Shown: positions 51,811 to 60,648, counted from the first letter of the stretch. The stretch is 60,847 nt of DNA from Halioglobus sp. (GCA_028825045.1 JAPKAY010000020.1:1-60847), one strand, 5' to 3'. The notes: a model not told the origin generated them from the sequence alone. A program made the numbers and translations.

Positions 51811-53880
51811 ATGGCAGCACTTACCAGCATGGTCGACTACAGCGTGGATTCACCAGTGGCGATATTGACTCTGGACAATCCCCCTGTAAACGCTCTCAGC
51901 CAGGGTGTGCGCCAGGGCATCAAGGAGGGAGTGGAGCAGGCCCTTGCGGACGATGATGTGCACGCTATTGTCCTGTACTGCACAGGAAGAACGTTTATTG
52001 CCGGTGCCGACATTACTGAGTTTTCTCAGGCACCAAAAGGGCCCGATTTTCATGCTGTGTTACAGACCATGGAAGACGCCAGTAAGCCCATTGTCGCTGC
52101 TATTCACGGAACGGCATTGGGCGGCGGACTGGAAACGGCTTTATGTTGTCATTACCGGGTGGCCGTAGCCGATGCGAAATTCGGTCTGCCAGAGGTTAAT
52201 CTCGGATTGTTGCCCGGGGCAGGCGGCACGCAGAGGCTTCCGCGTTTAGTCGGCGCCGAAAAGGCTACCGAAATGGTAACCTCCGGCAACCCTATCAGTG
52301 CTATTGAAGCGTTGCAGGCTGGGTTAATTGATCGAATTGTACAAGGTTCTCTCCTTGCTGACGCAGTGGCATTTGCGCGCGAAGCAGCGTTGAGCAACGA
52401 ATTGCCCCGGGTACGTGACCAGGACGACAAGCTGCAAACTGTCAGGGGAAACCCTGATTTTTTCACGCAGGTACGCCAATCTATTGCTCGCAAAACAAGG
52501 GGATTCCTCGCGCCTGAATACAACATCCGCTGTATCGAAGCCGCTGTAAATCAACCGTTCGATGAAGGTCTGAAAACGGAGGCCAAACTCTTTAGAGAAT
52601 TGATGGCCGGCCCGCAGGCGACTGCCCAGCAGTACTTTTTCTTCGCCGAGCGACAGGCTGGGAAAGTGCCTGATATACCCAAGGAAACGCCGGAAATCCC
52701 GATCGCCAGGGTAGGCGTCATTGGGGCGGGCACTATGGGTGGCGGCATTACCATGAATATGGTCAACGTAGGCATCCCGGTTACCCTGGTTGAAACGAGT
52801 CAGGCGGCACTCGATCGCGGCCTTAATGTGGTGCGCAAGAACTACGAGAATACAGCTCGAAAAGGGCGGATCAGTGACGCTGATGTTGAGCAGCGTTGCG
52901 GCTTGATCACCGGCTCACTGGACCTCAACGACCTGGCGGATTGTGATTTGATCATTGAGGCCGTATTTGAAAATATGGCCGTCAAGAAGGAAATCTTTTC
53001 AACGCTAGACGGCCTTGCAAAGAATGGCGCCATCCTGGCCTCCAATACCTCCGCCCTCGATCTCAATGAAATTGCGGCAGCAACCCAGCGGCCTGAGTGG
53101 GTGATTGGCCTGCATTTTTTCTCGCCCGCCAATGTCATGAAACTGCTGGAAGTGGTGCGGGGCGAGAAAACGTCAGTCACCGTTATCAAAACCTGTATGT
53201 CACTGGCGAAACGAATTCGTAAGGTTGCTGTTTTAGTCGGCGTTTGTCATGGATTTGTAGGAAACCGAATATTGTTTCAACGCCAGTACCAGGCCGACAA
53301 ACTCGCCCACGAAGGCGCGACTCCGCAACAGGTAGACAAAGTACTATTCGACTTCGGGTTTCCGATGGGGGCCTTTCAGATGTCCGATCTGGCAGGGTTG
53401 GATATCGGTTGGAGCAAGGCGAAATCGACCGGCGCTACGGTGAAAGACCGGTTGTGCGAACTCGGTCGTTTTGGTCAAAAATCTGGCGCCGGTTTTTATG
53501 ATTACGATGAAAAACGCACACCCACGCCCAATTTAGTAACGATAGAGCTATTCGAGGAATTTGCCGCCAAGGCAGGCATTACTCGCCGCGAAATTGCCGA
53601 TGAGGAAATCCTCGATCGTCTACTGCTACCAATGATCAATGAGGGCGCTAAGATACTTCAAGAGGGTATTGCGCTGCGTGCGAGCGATATCGATGTAGTC
53701 TATGTCTACGGTTACGGGTGGCCAGTCTATCGTGGCGGACCTATGCACTACGCCAACACTATAGGACTGGACCAGGTGGTGGAAAAACTACGGCGCTATC
53801 AGGCGCAGACCGGCGAAGCATTCTGGGAGCCGAGCTCGCTCTTATTAGACCTTGCAGAGAAGGGCCAGGGCTTCAGCTGA
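51811..53880 (+). CDS. Bifunctional enoyl-CoA hydratase / 3-hydroxyacyl-CoA dehydrogenase
   Basis: A 689-residue beta-oxidation enzyme laid out like peroxisomal bifunctional enzyme and FadJ. Residues 1-190 are a crotonase domain with 'GRTFIAGADITEF', E108 in 'GGGLETAL' and E128 in 'GLPEVNLGLLPGAGGTQRLPRLVG'. The Rossmann loop GAGTMG is at 305-310, followed by 'ASNTSALDLNEIAAATQRPEWVIGLHFFSPANVMKLLEVV' with the catalytic histidine. ATG 51811 follows GGGAGAAA; an in-frame start at 51766 is less likely. It could also process crotonyl-/3-hydroxybutyryl-CoA for the ethylmalonyl-CoA pathway (inference). Confidence 0.9.
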   Translation: MAALTSMVDYSVDSPVAILTLDNPPVNALSQGVRQGIKEGVEQALADDDVHAIVLYCTGRTFIAGADITEFSQAPKGPDFHAVLQTMEDASKPIVAAIHGTALGGGLETALCCHYRVAVADAKFGLPEVNLGLLPGAGGTQRLPRLVGAEKATEMVTSGNPISAIEALQAGLIDRIVQGSLLADAVAFAREAALSNELPRVRDQDDKLQTVRGNPDFFTQVRQSIARKTRGFLAPEYNIRCIEAAVNQPFDEGLKTEAKLFRELMAGPQATAQQYFFFAERQAGKVPDIPKETPEIPIARVGVIGAGTMGGGITMNMVNVGIPVTLVETSQAALDRGLNVVRKNYENTARKGRISDADVEQRCGLITGSLDLNDLADCDLIIEAVFENMAVKKEIFSTLDGLAKNGAILASNTSALDLNEIAAATQRPEWVIGLHFFSPANVMKLLEVVRGEKTSVTVIKTCMSLAKRIRKVAVLVGVCHGFVGNRILFQRQYQADKLAHEGATPQQVDKVLFDFGFPMGAFQMSDLAGLDIGWSKAKSTGATVKDRLCELGRFGQKSGAGFYDYDEKRTPTPNLVTIELFEEFAAKAGITRREIADEEILDRLLLPMINEGAKILQEGIALRASDIDVVYVYGYGWPVYRGGPMHYANTIGLDQVVEKLRRYQAQTGEAFWEPSSLLLDLAEKGQGFS

Positions 53881-53981
53881 TCCATACAGCGGGCCAGGCA
53901 ACCTGAATTAATGAAGTGCGATCCCGGGGCTGATAGCTTCGACCCATAAGATTAACTGCCGCTGAAGCAGAAGGTGCAACA

Positions 53982-54842
53982 ATGAAATTTGGTTTAGTCC
54001 CCGTAAACGTAGGCGTAAAAAGCGTTGACCATATCATCGGAATTTCTCAACTGGCGGAGTCCGTCGGCATGGAATCGGTCTGGACTTTTGAGCACGTGAT
54101 AGTGCCCGAAGACTATGCATCGAAATATCCTTACAGTGCTGATGGCAAGATGGGCGCCAGACCCGACACCAATTTCGTTGACCCGCTTATTGCGTTAACA
54201 GCAGTGGCGGCAAATACCAAGACTTTAAAGCTGGGTACCGGCGTTAACATCGTGTCGCAGGCCAACCCCATGTTATTAGCCAAGCAGGCCGCGAGTCTGG
54301 ATTTTGTATCTGGTGGGCGCTTTATGCTGGGTGCGGGTATCGGCTGGTTGCGGGAGGAGTTTGATGCTATGGGTGTTCCCTTTGAGCGCCGCGGTGCACG
54401 TTTTGACGATTACATGGTCGCGCTGAAGAAAGTCTGGTCGGGGGAAGTTGTAGAACATCAGAGTGACTACATCAACTGGTCGGGGTTCAAGAGTTATCCA
54501 ATCCCACAGAGGAAGGGTGGCATCCCCATTATTATGGGTGGCACCAAAGGTAAGATCTATGAGCGAGTCGCAAAGCATGGCGATGGTTGGTTCCTGCCCG
54601 TCGATAGCCCACAAACAGTTGCTCCGGTTCTCGAACCCTTAGGTGCGGCCTGTGAGGCAGTTGGTCGCGACCCTGCCACAGTTGAGATCTCCTGCATGTG
54701 GAACATGCAGGGCGGCCTGGATGCCATTAAGGCCTTCGAGGACGCGGGTGTTGCGCGGGTGATTGTGCCCGTGTTCGCGCTGGGCAAAGATCCGGTGGCG
54801 GGTATTACACAGTTAGGCGAGGACATTCTCTCAAAGTTGTAA
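53982..54842 (+). CDS. Luciferase-like (LLM class) flavin/F420-dependent oxidoreductase
   Basis: A 286-residue TIM barrel of the luciferase-like monooxygenase superfamily, resembling the family usually labelled F420-dependent: 'ESVGMESVWTFEHVIVP', 'TLKLGTGVNIVSQANPMLLAKQAASLDFVSGGRFMLGAGIGWLREEFDAMGV', 'GGIPIIMGGTKGKIYERVAKHGDGWF'. In gammaproteobacteria, which generally lack F420, it probably uses FMN. The substrate is unknown. It is convergent with an enoyl-CoA hydratase gene. Confidence 0.83.
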   Translation: MKFGLVPVNVGVKSVDHIIGISQLAESVGMESVWTFEHVIVPEDYASKYPYSADGKMGARPDTNFVDPLIALTAVAANTKTLKLGTGVNIVSQANPMLLAKQAASLDFVSGGRFMLGAGIGWLREEFDAMGVPFERRGARFDDYMVALKKVWSGEVVEHQSDYINWSGFKSYPIPQRKGGIPIIMGGTKGKIYERVAKHGDGWFLPVDSPQTVAPVLEPLGAACEAVGRDPATVEISCMWNMQGGLDAIKAFEDAGVARVIVPVFALGKDPVAGITQLGEDILSKL

Positions 54843-54898
54843 AACTAACCGTGTAGAACGCGAGGGGTGCGCTGCCACGTACTTCTTTGCGTGTCTGG

Positions 54899-55579
54899 TT
54901 ATGACCCCTGCATGGTTGTCTTACCGAATTCTTCCGTCATGGCTAAAAGGGTTTTCTTGCGCGCAAGCAACTTGTTAGCCGCGTATTGCACTCCAGGGAG
55001 TTGCGTCAGTTGCGTTGCAATGGCCATAGCTTTGTCGTCGAGTGCCCCTACTTCAACCACCTCGTCCAGAAACCCAATTTCCAGCGCTTGATCCGGGTCA
55101 AATACCTCAGACTGAATAACCACCCGGGTAATATACTGAGGTGAAATACGCGAGGCAGTAAGCTCCATCATCACCGCGGGCAACTCCATACCGATTGCCG
55201 TCTCCGGCAAGGTGATTTTGAATTTCCCCCGGACACCGATCCGCTTATCGCATGCCAGTATAATAAATGCTCCCATGGCAATTCCGTGACCGGTGCAGGC
55301 AACTACAAGAGGAAGCGGGAAGCTATACAGCCGAATTAGTAACTGCATCCCCTTAGACACCATCGACATACCAGCTTCGGCTCCTTTCTTGAATTCCCCA
55401 AGGTCGAAACCAGCGGAGAAAATACCCTCGCGACCGCGCAGGATTACGGCGCCTGCCGCATCCTGCTCCGCCCGATTCAATGCCTCGTTGAGTTCATCAA
55501 TGAAGGTATGCCCAACCACATTGGCCTTACCGTCATCGATGGATACGATGGCTACCTCATTGCGTAATTCGTAGTTCAT
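54899..55579 (-). CDS. Crotonase-family enoyl-CoA hydratase/isomerase
   Basis: A 226-residue, rather short crotonase. 'VAIVSIDDGKANVVGHTFIDELNEALNRAEQD' leads in, 'LRGREGIFSAGFDLGEFKKGAEAG' gives the first half of the oxyanion hole, and 'ACTGHGIAMGAFIILACDKRIGVRGKFKITLPETAIGMELP' the second. A glutamate is seen in 'LPETAIGM', but the other classical catalytic glutamate is replaced in GIAMGAF, so the reaction may not be ordinary hydration. It is divergent from a TetR gene with a palindromic operator between them and is likely controlled by it. Confidence 0.83.
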   Translation of the reverse strand: MNYELRNEVAIVSIDDGKANVVGHTFIDELNEALNRAEQDAAGAVILRGREGIFSAGFDLGEFKKGAEAGMSMVSKGMQLLIRLYSFPLPLVVACTGHGIAMGAFIILACDKRIGVRGKFKITLPETAIGMELPAVMMELTASRISPQYITRVVIQSEVFDPDQALEIGFLDEVVEVGALDDKAMAIATQLTQLPGVQYAANKLLARKKTLLAMTEEFGKTTMQGS

Positions 55580-55626
55580 ATCGTGACTTTCCTTAAGCGT
55601 GAAACGGTACTAGTCTGAATGCGGTG

Positions 55627-55656
55627 TTGGACTTGAAAACTAATGACACATATAAT
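55627..55656 (+). promoter_or_regulatory. Sigma-70 promoter of the TetR gene
   Basis: TTGGAC (55627-55632) and a perfect TATAAT (55651-55656) are 18 bases apart. Transcription should start near 55663, which rules out the in-frame start at 55624 for the TetR gene. The -10 box lies inside the palindrome at 55641-55663. Confidence 0.75.
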
Positions 55657-55663
55657 GTCATTA
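55641..55663. promoter_or_regulatory. Palindromic operator overlapping the tetR promoter
   Basis: TAATGACA (55641-55648) and TGTCATTA (55656-55663) are a perfect eight-base inverted repeat with a seven-base centre, the usual layout of a TetR-family site. It covers the TATAAT box, so binding would block transcription of the regulator and perhaps of the divergent enoyl-CoA hydratase gene. Confidence 0.75.
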
Positions 55664-55722
55664 ACTTGGGGTCCAGGCAACACAATGTTGAGCTCCTTCA
55701 GACACCCTCGGTGGCAAGAGCT

Positions 55723-56313
55723 ATGGCAAAAACAGAATCTGAAACAGCACCCGATGGACGCCGACTGCGAAGTGAGCGCAGCCGGCAAGCCATCATCGAC
55801 GCTGCGCTGTTACTAATAGAGGAGGGGATTCTCGTGCCGACTGCACAGCAAGTGTCGGAGCGCGCTGCGGTTGGCATCCGCTCGGTGTTCAGACACTTCA
55901 CTGACATGGAGAGTCTATTTGCTATTGCAGACAGTAAAATCAGAGACCAATATCAGGGGCTCTTTGCCGGTGGAAACCGCGATGGTTCATTGCAGGATCG
56001 CCTCCTGCATGCGGTGGAGCAACGGGCCCTTGCGTATGAAGCAATTGGCAACCATCTGCTAAGCACTCGGGGGCAATTGTGGCGCTACACAATACTCCAG
56101 GAACAATACGCACGTACCCAACGCCAGCTGCGCAGAGATCTGGAAGACTGGCTCCCGGAACTCAAGGACCTCGGCTCCGAAGCGCGAGAAATGGTCGACG
56201 CAGTTGCCTCGTTTGAGCATTGGAATCGATTGCGAGAGCACCAGGCTTTAAGTGAAGCTAGTAGCATCAAACTGACTACACGCTTGTTAGAGCAGATCAT
56301 CATCAACGACTGA
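55723..56313 (+). CDS. TetR-family transcriptional regulator
   Basis: A 196-residue regulator. The N-terminal helix-turn-helix is 'RSRQAIIDAALLLIEEGILVPTAQQVSERAAVGIRSVFRHFTDMESLFAIADSKI', the TetR pattern with 'GI.SVFRHF' as recognition helix. The C-terminal part is helical and has no recognisable ligand signature. ATG 55723 is chosen because the promoter lies upstream of it and downstream of the longer in-frame start. Probably autoregulated. An imperfect hairpin without a T-run follows the stop. Confidence 0.85.
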   Translation: MAKTESETAPDGRRLRSERSRQAIIDAALLLIEEGILVPTAQQVSERAAVGIRSVFRHFTDMESLFAIADSKIRDQYQGLFAGGNRDGSLQDRLLHAVEQRALAYEAIGNHLLSTRGQLWRYTILQEQYARTQRQLRRDLEDWLPELKDLGSEAREMVDAVASFEHWNRLREHQALSEASSIKLTTRLLEQIIIND

Positions 56314-56420
56314 CCGAGGAAGGGCGCTTTCCGTGGTCGTAGCTTGCCCGGCCCCGACAACGGTGCCACTATCTATTCACCCCTATTGTACAACTCAGAT
56401 TTATTCATGAGGCGTGGACG

Positions 56421-57104
56421 ATGATTGAGCTTTATACCGCATCAACCCCCAATGGCCACAAGGCTTCCTGTACTTTGGAAGAGCTCGGATTACCCTACGA
56501 GGTGCACCCGTTGGATTTATCTTCTGGCGAGCAACGCGGTGTCGGCTACCTGGCCATTAACCCCAATGGTCGAATTCCTGCGATAGTCGATCGGGGCGAG
56601 GACAATCTTGCGGTATTTGAATCCGGGGCCATCATGATTTACCTGGCGGAAAAAACCGGCCGTTTACTGCCCACTGACCAGGCAGGCCGAACACGCGTTA
56701 TACAGTGGCTGATGTTTCAGATGGGGGGAGTCGGACCGATGATGGGACAGGCTAATGTGTTCTTTCGCTATTTTCCGGAAACGATACAACCGGCGATCGA
56801 CCGTTACCAGAACGAGTGCAGACGCCTGTTCGAAGTACTGGACCGACGCCTGGGAGAGTCCGAGTGGCTGGCGGACGATTACTCCATTGCGGATATAGCC
56901 AATTGGTGTTGGGTGCGAACGTACAAGTGGTCTGGCGTCTCCCGTGAGGGCTTGGAAAATTTGGATCACTGGCTCAACGTAATGAAACAAAAACCCGGCT
57001 TGCGTCAGGGCATTGAAGTTCCAGTAAAAATTGACAATATTCTGGAAGATGAAGAAGCGTCAAAAAAGTTTCGAGAAAACGCCAACAAAATGGTTCAACG
57101 ATAG
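56421..57104 (+). CDS. Glutathione S-transferase (YfcG/YghU-like)
   Basis: A 227-residue GST. The N-terminal thioredoxin-like domain has '[35 protein letters not shown]', in which T-P-N-G-H-K is the YfcG-type glutathione and catalytic loop. '[11 protein letters not shown]' holds the cis-proline and '[16 protein letters not shown]' the glutathione gamma-glutamyl site. The C-terminal helical domain contains '[16 protein letters not shown]'. YfcG acts as a disulfide-bond oxidoreductase. The next gene, with a duplicated DsbA fold, may share the transcript. Confidence 0.9.
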   Translation: MIELYTASTPNGHKASCTLEELGLPYEVHPLDLSSGEQRGVGYLAINPNGRIPAIVDRGEDNLAVFESGAIMIYLAEKTGRLLPTDQAGRTRVIQWLMFQMGGVGPMMGQANVFFRYFPETIQPAIDRYQNECRRLFEVLDRRLGESEWLADDYSIADIANWCWVRTYKWSGVSREGLENLDHWLNVMKQKPGLRQGIEVPVKIDNILEDEEASKKFRENANKMVQR

Positions 57105-57253
57105 GAGCATAGTCACGCTGGATAAGAGGGTTAAAATCCTCGCGGATCTGCTTGGCCTGATTACCTGCAATGCTACTCTGCTCTGCGCGCCTGCAGCACT
57201 GCCGCAACTGCATCGCGTCAGGAATGAGAAATACACTATGAAGGATGGACAAC

Positions 57254-58627
57254 ATGGCAGAACAATTTAAGGAACAGGGCGGTGCAGCCACCATGGACCC
57301 GAACGCGGTACTGCGTTGGGCAACATCTAAACTGATGACCCAAATATGCAAACCCCAGCGACAGATCAAAACACGTGCTCAGGTGGAGAAAAATAGACTC
57401 AAGTCCGGTAAGGCGCATGTCGTTGAGTACTTTCATCAGGCACAAGACGGCTACAGCCATCTGGCGGCTCAGGTTCTAAAACCCCTGTCTGAGCGCTATG
57501 ACATACAGCTGGTCTGTCATTTGGTGAGTGGGCCGCAAGGCAAAAATTCTGCAGAACCAGAACGACTACTGCAGTTATCACGATATGATTCATTTCATGT
57601 TGCACCTGAGTACGGGCTCGCATTCCCCCTCCATAAAGAGGAATTACCTGAGAATTTGGTGCAGGTTGCTTCCGGTATTTTATCCGCGCTGGATTCACAA
57701 GCCTTTATTGACCATGCGGCTGAAATAGGCGATGCGCTTTGGCGTGATGATGAAGCGTCGCTCAATAGCCTTGCCGAGCAATTGGGATGTAACCCACTCG
57801 AGACAGTCAAGGAGCGCCTTGACGCAGGGAATGCACGTCGTGAAGAGCTCAATCATTATTCGGGCGCCATGTTTTTTTACGGCGACGAGTGGTACTGGGG
57901 TGTCGACCGCCTGTATCACCTCGAACAGCGATTAGCAGAGCTGGGAATTGACCGAAGTCCGGGAACCTCACTGATCGTACCGCGACCTGAAGTGGAGCCA
58001 GGGGAACGGGTCGATGACGGCAGCCTTACACTGGAAATCTACCCGTCCCTGCGCAGCCCCTATACCGCGATCAGTTTTGATCGCGCCGTTAAACTGGCCA
58101 GGGATACCGGCGTAAACCTTCAGGTGCGTCCAGTACTGCCCATGGTGATGCGTGGCGTTCCCGCAACGCGACAAAAAGGTATGTACATCTTCCGGGACAC
58201 AGCACGGGAGGCGAGGGAAGCCGGAGTGACCTTTGGTAATTTCTACGACCCCATTGGGGAACCAGCCCGGCGCGGCTATTCCCTGTACCCCTGGGCCAGT
58301 AAACAGGGAAAGGGGGCAGAGCTGATCAGTGCATTTCTCAGTTGCGCCTTCACAAAGGGAATCAACATCAATCGTGACAAGGGCCTCAAAAAAGTAGTGG
58401 AACTTGCAGGTCTAGATTGGAGTCAGGCTCAAAAAATCGTCGGTCAGCCGGGCTGGGAAAAACTGCTGGAAGACAATCGTCAGGAAATGTATGCATCCGG
58501 CTTGTGGGGTGTGCCGAGTTTTCGCCTGTTGGATAAATCGGGCAAGGTACTGCTGGCTCTTTGGGGTCAGGACAGATTGTGGCTGTTTGCCCGGGAAATT
58601 CAGCGGCAACTGGCAGCACGCGCGTGA
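57254..58627 (+). CDS. Tandem DsbA-fold protein (2-hydroxychromene-2-carboxylate isomerase-like)
   Basis: About 457 residues with two thioredoxin/DsbA-like halves. The N-half (about 50-240) starts 'AHVVEYFHQAQDGYSHLAAQVLKPL' and ends with a 'HYSGAMFFYGDEWYWGVDRL' strand pair. The C-half (about 265-455) starts 'LTLEIYPSLRSPYTAISFDRAVKLARDTGVNLQVRPVLPMVMRG', the HCCA-isomerase pattern with its S-P-Y serine, and ends 'SGLWGVPSFRLLDKSGKVLLALWGQDRLWLF', the cis-proline part. Neither half has a CxxC pair, so thiol oxidation is unlikely; a glutathione-dependent isomerase or reductase is plausible. AAGGATGG lies seven bases before ATG 57254. Confidence 0.75.
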   Translation: MAEQFKEQGGAATMDPNAVLRWATSKLMTQICKPQRQIKTRAQVEKNRLKSGKAHVVEYFHQAQDGYSHLAAQVLKPLSERYDIQLVCHLVSGPQGKNSAEPERLLQLSRYDSFHVAPEYGLAFPLHKEELPENLVQVASGILSALDSQAFIDHAAEIGDALWRDDEASLNSLAEQLGCNPLETVKERLDAGNARREELNHYSGAMFFYGDEWYWGVDRLYHLEQRLAELGIDRSPGTSLIVPRPEVEPGERVDDGSLTLEIYPSLRSPYTAISFDRAVKLARDTGVNLQVRPVLPMVMRGVPATRQKGMYIFRDTAREAREAGVTFGNFYDPIGEPARRGYSLYPWASKQGKGAELISAFLSCAFTKGININRDKGLKKVVELAGLDWSQAQKIVGQPGWEKLLEDNRQEMYASGLWGVPSFRLLDKSGKVLLALWGQDRLWLFAREIQRQLAARA

Positions 58628-58633
58628 TGTTTT

Positions 58634-59482
58634 TCAAAATAGGTTGGGATAGTCGCGCCAATAGTATTGGAGCTGAGCCTTCTGCCAGCCTCTGTAGATA
58701 GAGTCCCAATCCAGCCCCTCAATCCGCCAGCCATGGTGCGGTTCAAGATTAGAAGAAAATACCGGAGCACCGTGATCGCAAAAACGCGTGTCCACGCTGA
58801 TCCGCACCGCAGTTTCAGTGGTATTGGGTTCGGCCTTGTGAACGGTACAGGAATTAAAAATCAGCACATCACCAGCCTCGAAGTCGGAGACATGCCAGCA
58901 GGTTTCCTGGTCGTAGATTTCGCACTGTACGCCGCCCACACCTTGTGTAGTGAAAACAGGCCGAACACCCTTCAAGTGAGATTGCGGTAATACCTTGACG
59001 CGTCCCATGTCGGCAGTAACCGCGTGCAGTGCGACCCAAAAACCCGCCATAGTAGGACCTGCGTTATGCGAGTGCGCATCCTGGTGGGGCGGTGTCTCGT
59101 AGCCGATTTTCCCCGGGGTAGAGATTCGCGCCATCTTCATGGGGTACACGAAAGGCGTTGACCCAGTCACTACCTGCATAAGGTCAAGGACGGAGCGCTG
59201 GTGAAAAAAGCTGTGAAAGGCCTCGAGTGACTGAATCTTGGGGTATATCTCGTCCCAGGCCGGGTCAGTCTCAAAGAACGGTTCGCCGCTTAAGTGAGGG
59301 ATCTCACTGCCGTCCCGGGACACGTAGGGTGCGGTTTCCCTCAGCATTACCTGCAGCAGATTTTCACAATGTTCCTGTGAAACATACTCCTTAATGTACA
59401 GATAGCCCCAGTGCGCAAAGCGCTCGCGCAGTGTTTCCGGGTCTTCATCGGCGTAGGAAACCACATAGGGTTGGTCCCCCAT
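58634..59482 (-). CDS. Phytanoyl-CoA dioxygenase (PhyH) family protein
   Basis: A 282-residue Fe(II)/2-oxoglutarate dioxygenase. The metal ligands are H133-x-D135 in 'PPHQDAHSHN' and H215 in 'CTVHKAEPN', with R227 likely binding 2-oxoglutarate. 'GDVLIFNS' is the typical strand before the distal histidine. The substrate is unknown. ATG 59482 has no good ribosome site. A perfect GGAGG (59514-59518, minus strand) instead lies seven bases before an in-frame ATC at 59506. Convergent with the DsbA-fold gene and divergent from the nitronate monooxygenase gene. Confidence 0.85.
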   Translation of the reverse strand: MGDQPYVVSYADEDPETLRERFAHWGYLYIKEYVSQEHCENLLQVMLRETAPYVSRDGSEIPHLSGEPFFETDPAWDEIYPKIQSLEAFHSFFHQRSVLDLMQVVTGSTPFVYPMKMARISTPGKIGYETPPHQDAHSHNAGPTMAGFWVALHAVTADMGRVKVLPQSHLKGVRPVFTTQGVGGVQCEIYDQETCWHVSDFEAGDVLIFNSCTVHKAEPNTTETAVRISVDTRFCDHGAPVFSSNLEPHHGWRIEGLDWDSIYRGWQKAQLQYYWRDYPNLF

Positions 59483-59604
59483 AACGTTCAGATCTCTGAA
59501 ATTGATGGCCCAGCCTCCTGTGAAAATGGCAAATCGCCCGCACTAGCGCATTTTGGAACCGCACAATTGTACTTTCTACGTCCGGGAATGCACTGGTTTT
59601 ATGC

Positions 59605-59638
59605 TTGGCATTCTAACTATCGACATATAGAATGCCAA
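59605..59638. promoter_or_regulatory. Symmetric inverted repeat carrying -35/-10 boxes on both strands
   Basis: TTGGCATTCTA (59605-59615) and TAGAATGCCAA (59628-59638) are perfect inverted repeats around a 12-base centre. On the plus strand TTGGCA (59605-59610) and TAGAAT (59628-59633) are 17 bases apart. By symmetry the minus strand carries the same TTGGCA and TAGAAT at 17 bases. The plus promoter would serve the nitronate monooxygenase gene (start about 35 bases beyond), the minus promoter the phyH-like gene (about 120 bases beyond). Confidence 0.7.
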
Positions 59639-59673
59639 TATTCTGACGACCATGCGATTCAACAAGGAAAACT

Positions 59674-60648
59674 ATGAAAACTCGAATTACAGAATTACTC
59701 GGCATAGAACACCCCATCATCCAGGGCGGTATGCACTTTGTAGGGCTAGCAGAGCTGGCAGCGGCTGTATCCAATGCGGGAGGTTTGGGAATCATTACCG
59801 GCCTTACACAGGGCACTCCGGAAAAGCTGGCAAACGAAATCGCGCGCTGCAAAGAAATGACTGATAAGCCCTTTGGCGTCAACATTACCTTCCTGCCGAC
59901 ACTGACTCCCCCTGATTACCCTGCATTGTTTCAGACCATTATCGACGGCGGTATAACCGTCGTAGAAACAGCGGGCAACAACCCGGCGCAGTGGCTACCC
60001 ATGCTCAAGGATGCCGGCATCAAGGTCATACATAAATGTACCGCTGTGCGACATGCGCTAAAGGCACAATCTATTGGATGCGACGCTGCATCGGTCGATG
60101 GATTCGAATGTGGCGGCCACCCGGGCGAGGACGATGTCCCAAACTTCATACTGTTGCCGCGGGCTGCAGATGAACTGGAGATTCCATTTGTAGCGTCTGG
60201 TGGCATGGCGGATGGACGCTCGCTGGTAGGCGCTCTGGCGATGGGAGCGGAAGGTATCAACATGGGCACACGATTTATTGCCACTCAAGAGGCGCCAGTG
60301 CATGAAAAGGTCAAGCAGGCGATTGTGGCAGCCAGTGAACTGGATACCAGGTTGGTGATGCGTCCACTGAGAAATACAGAACGAGTGCTAGCCAATCCGG
60401 CGGTCGAACGCTTACTGGAAAAAGAAAAGGCGCTGGGAGCAGACCTGAAATTTGAGGACATCATCGACGAGGTAGCCGGTGTCTATCCTCGGATCATGCA
60501 AGAGGGCGATATGGATGCCGGTGCCTGGTCCTGTGGCATGGTCGCAGGCCTGATAGACGATATTCCTACGGTACAGGAGCTCATCGACAATATTATGGCC
60601 GAGGCTGACGGCATCATTAATGAGCGCCTGCGGGGTTTTTGCGCCTAG
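59674..60648 (+). CDS. Nitronate monooxygenase / 2-nitropropane dioxygenase family
   Basis: A 324-residue FMN-dependent TIM barrel. 'LGIEHPIIQGGMHFVGLAELAAAVSNAGGLGIITGL' binds FMN, 'GVNITFLP' and 'DGFECGGHPGEDD' with H149 follow, and 'VASGGMADGRSLVGALAMGAEGINMGTRFIATQEAPVHEKVK' is the phosphate-binding part. It oxidises alkyl nitronates such as propionate-3-nitronate; related proteins are enoyl reductases (FabK). An AAGGAAA site precedes the ATG. An alpha/beta hydrolase gene follows at once. Confidence 0.9.
   Translation: MKTRITELLGIEHPIIQGGMHFVGLAELAAAVSNAGGLGIITGLTQGTPEKLANEIARCKEMTDKPFGVNITFLPTLTPPDYPALFQTIIDGGITVVETAGNNPAQWLPMLKDAGIKVIHKCTAVRHALKAQSIGCDAASVDGFECGGHPGEDDVPNFILLPRAADELEIPFVASGGMADGRSLVGALAMGAEGINMGTRFIATQEAPVHEKVKQAIVAASELDTRLVMRPLRNTERVLANPAVERLLEKEKALGADLKFEDIIDEVAGVYPRIMQEGDMDAGAWSCGMVAGLIDDIPTVQELIDNIMAEADGIINERLRGFCA

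Noticed and set aside
56312..56338. Imperfect 11-bp hairpin just after the tetR stop
   Set aside because: No T-run follows, so it is not called as a rho-independent terminator.
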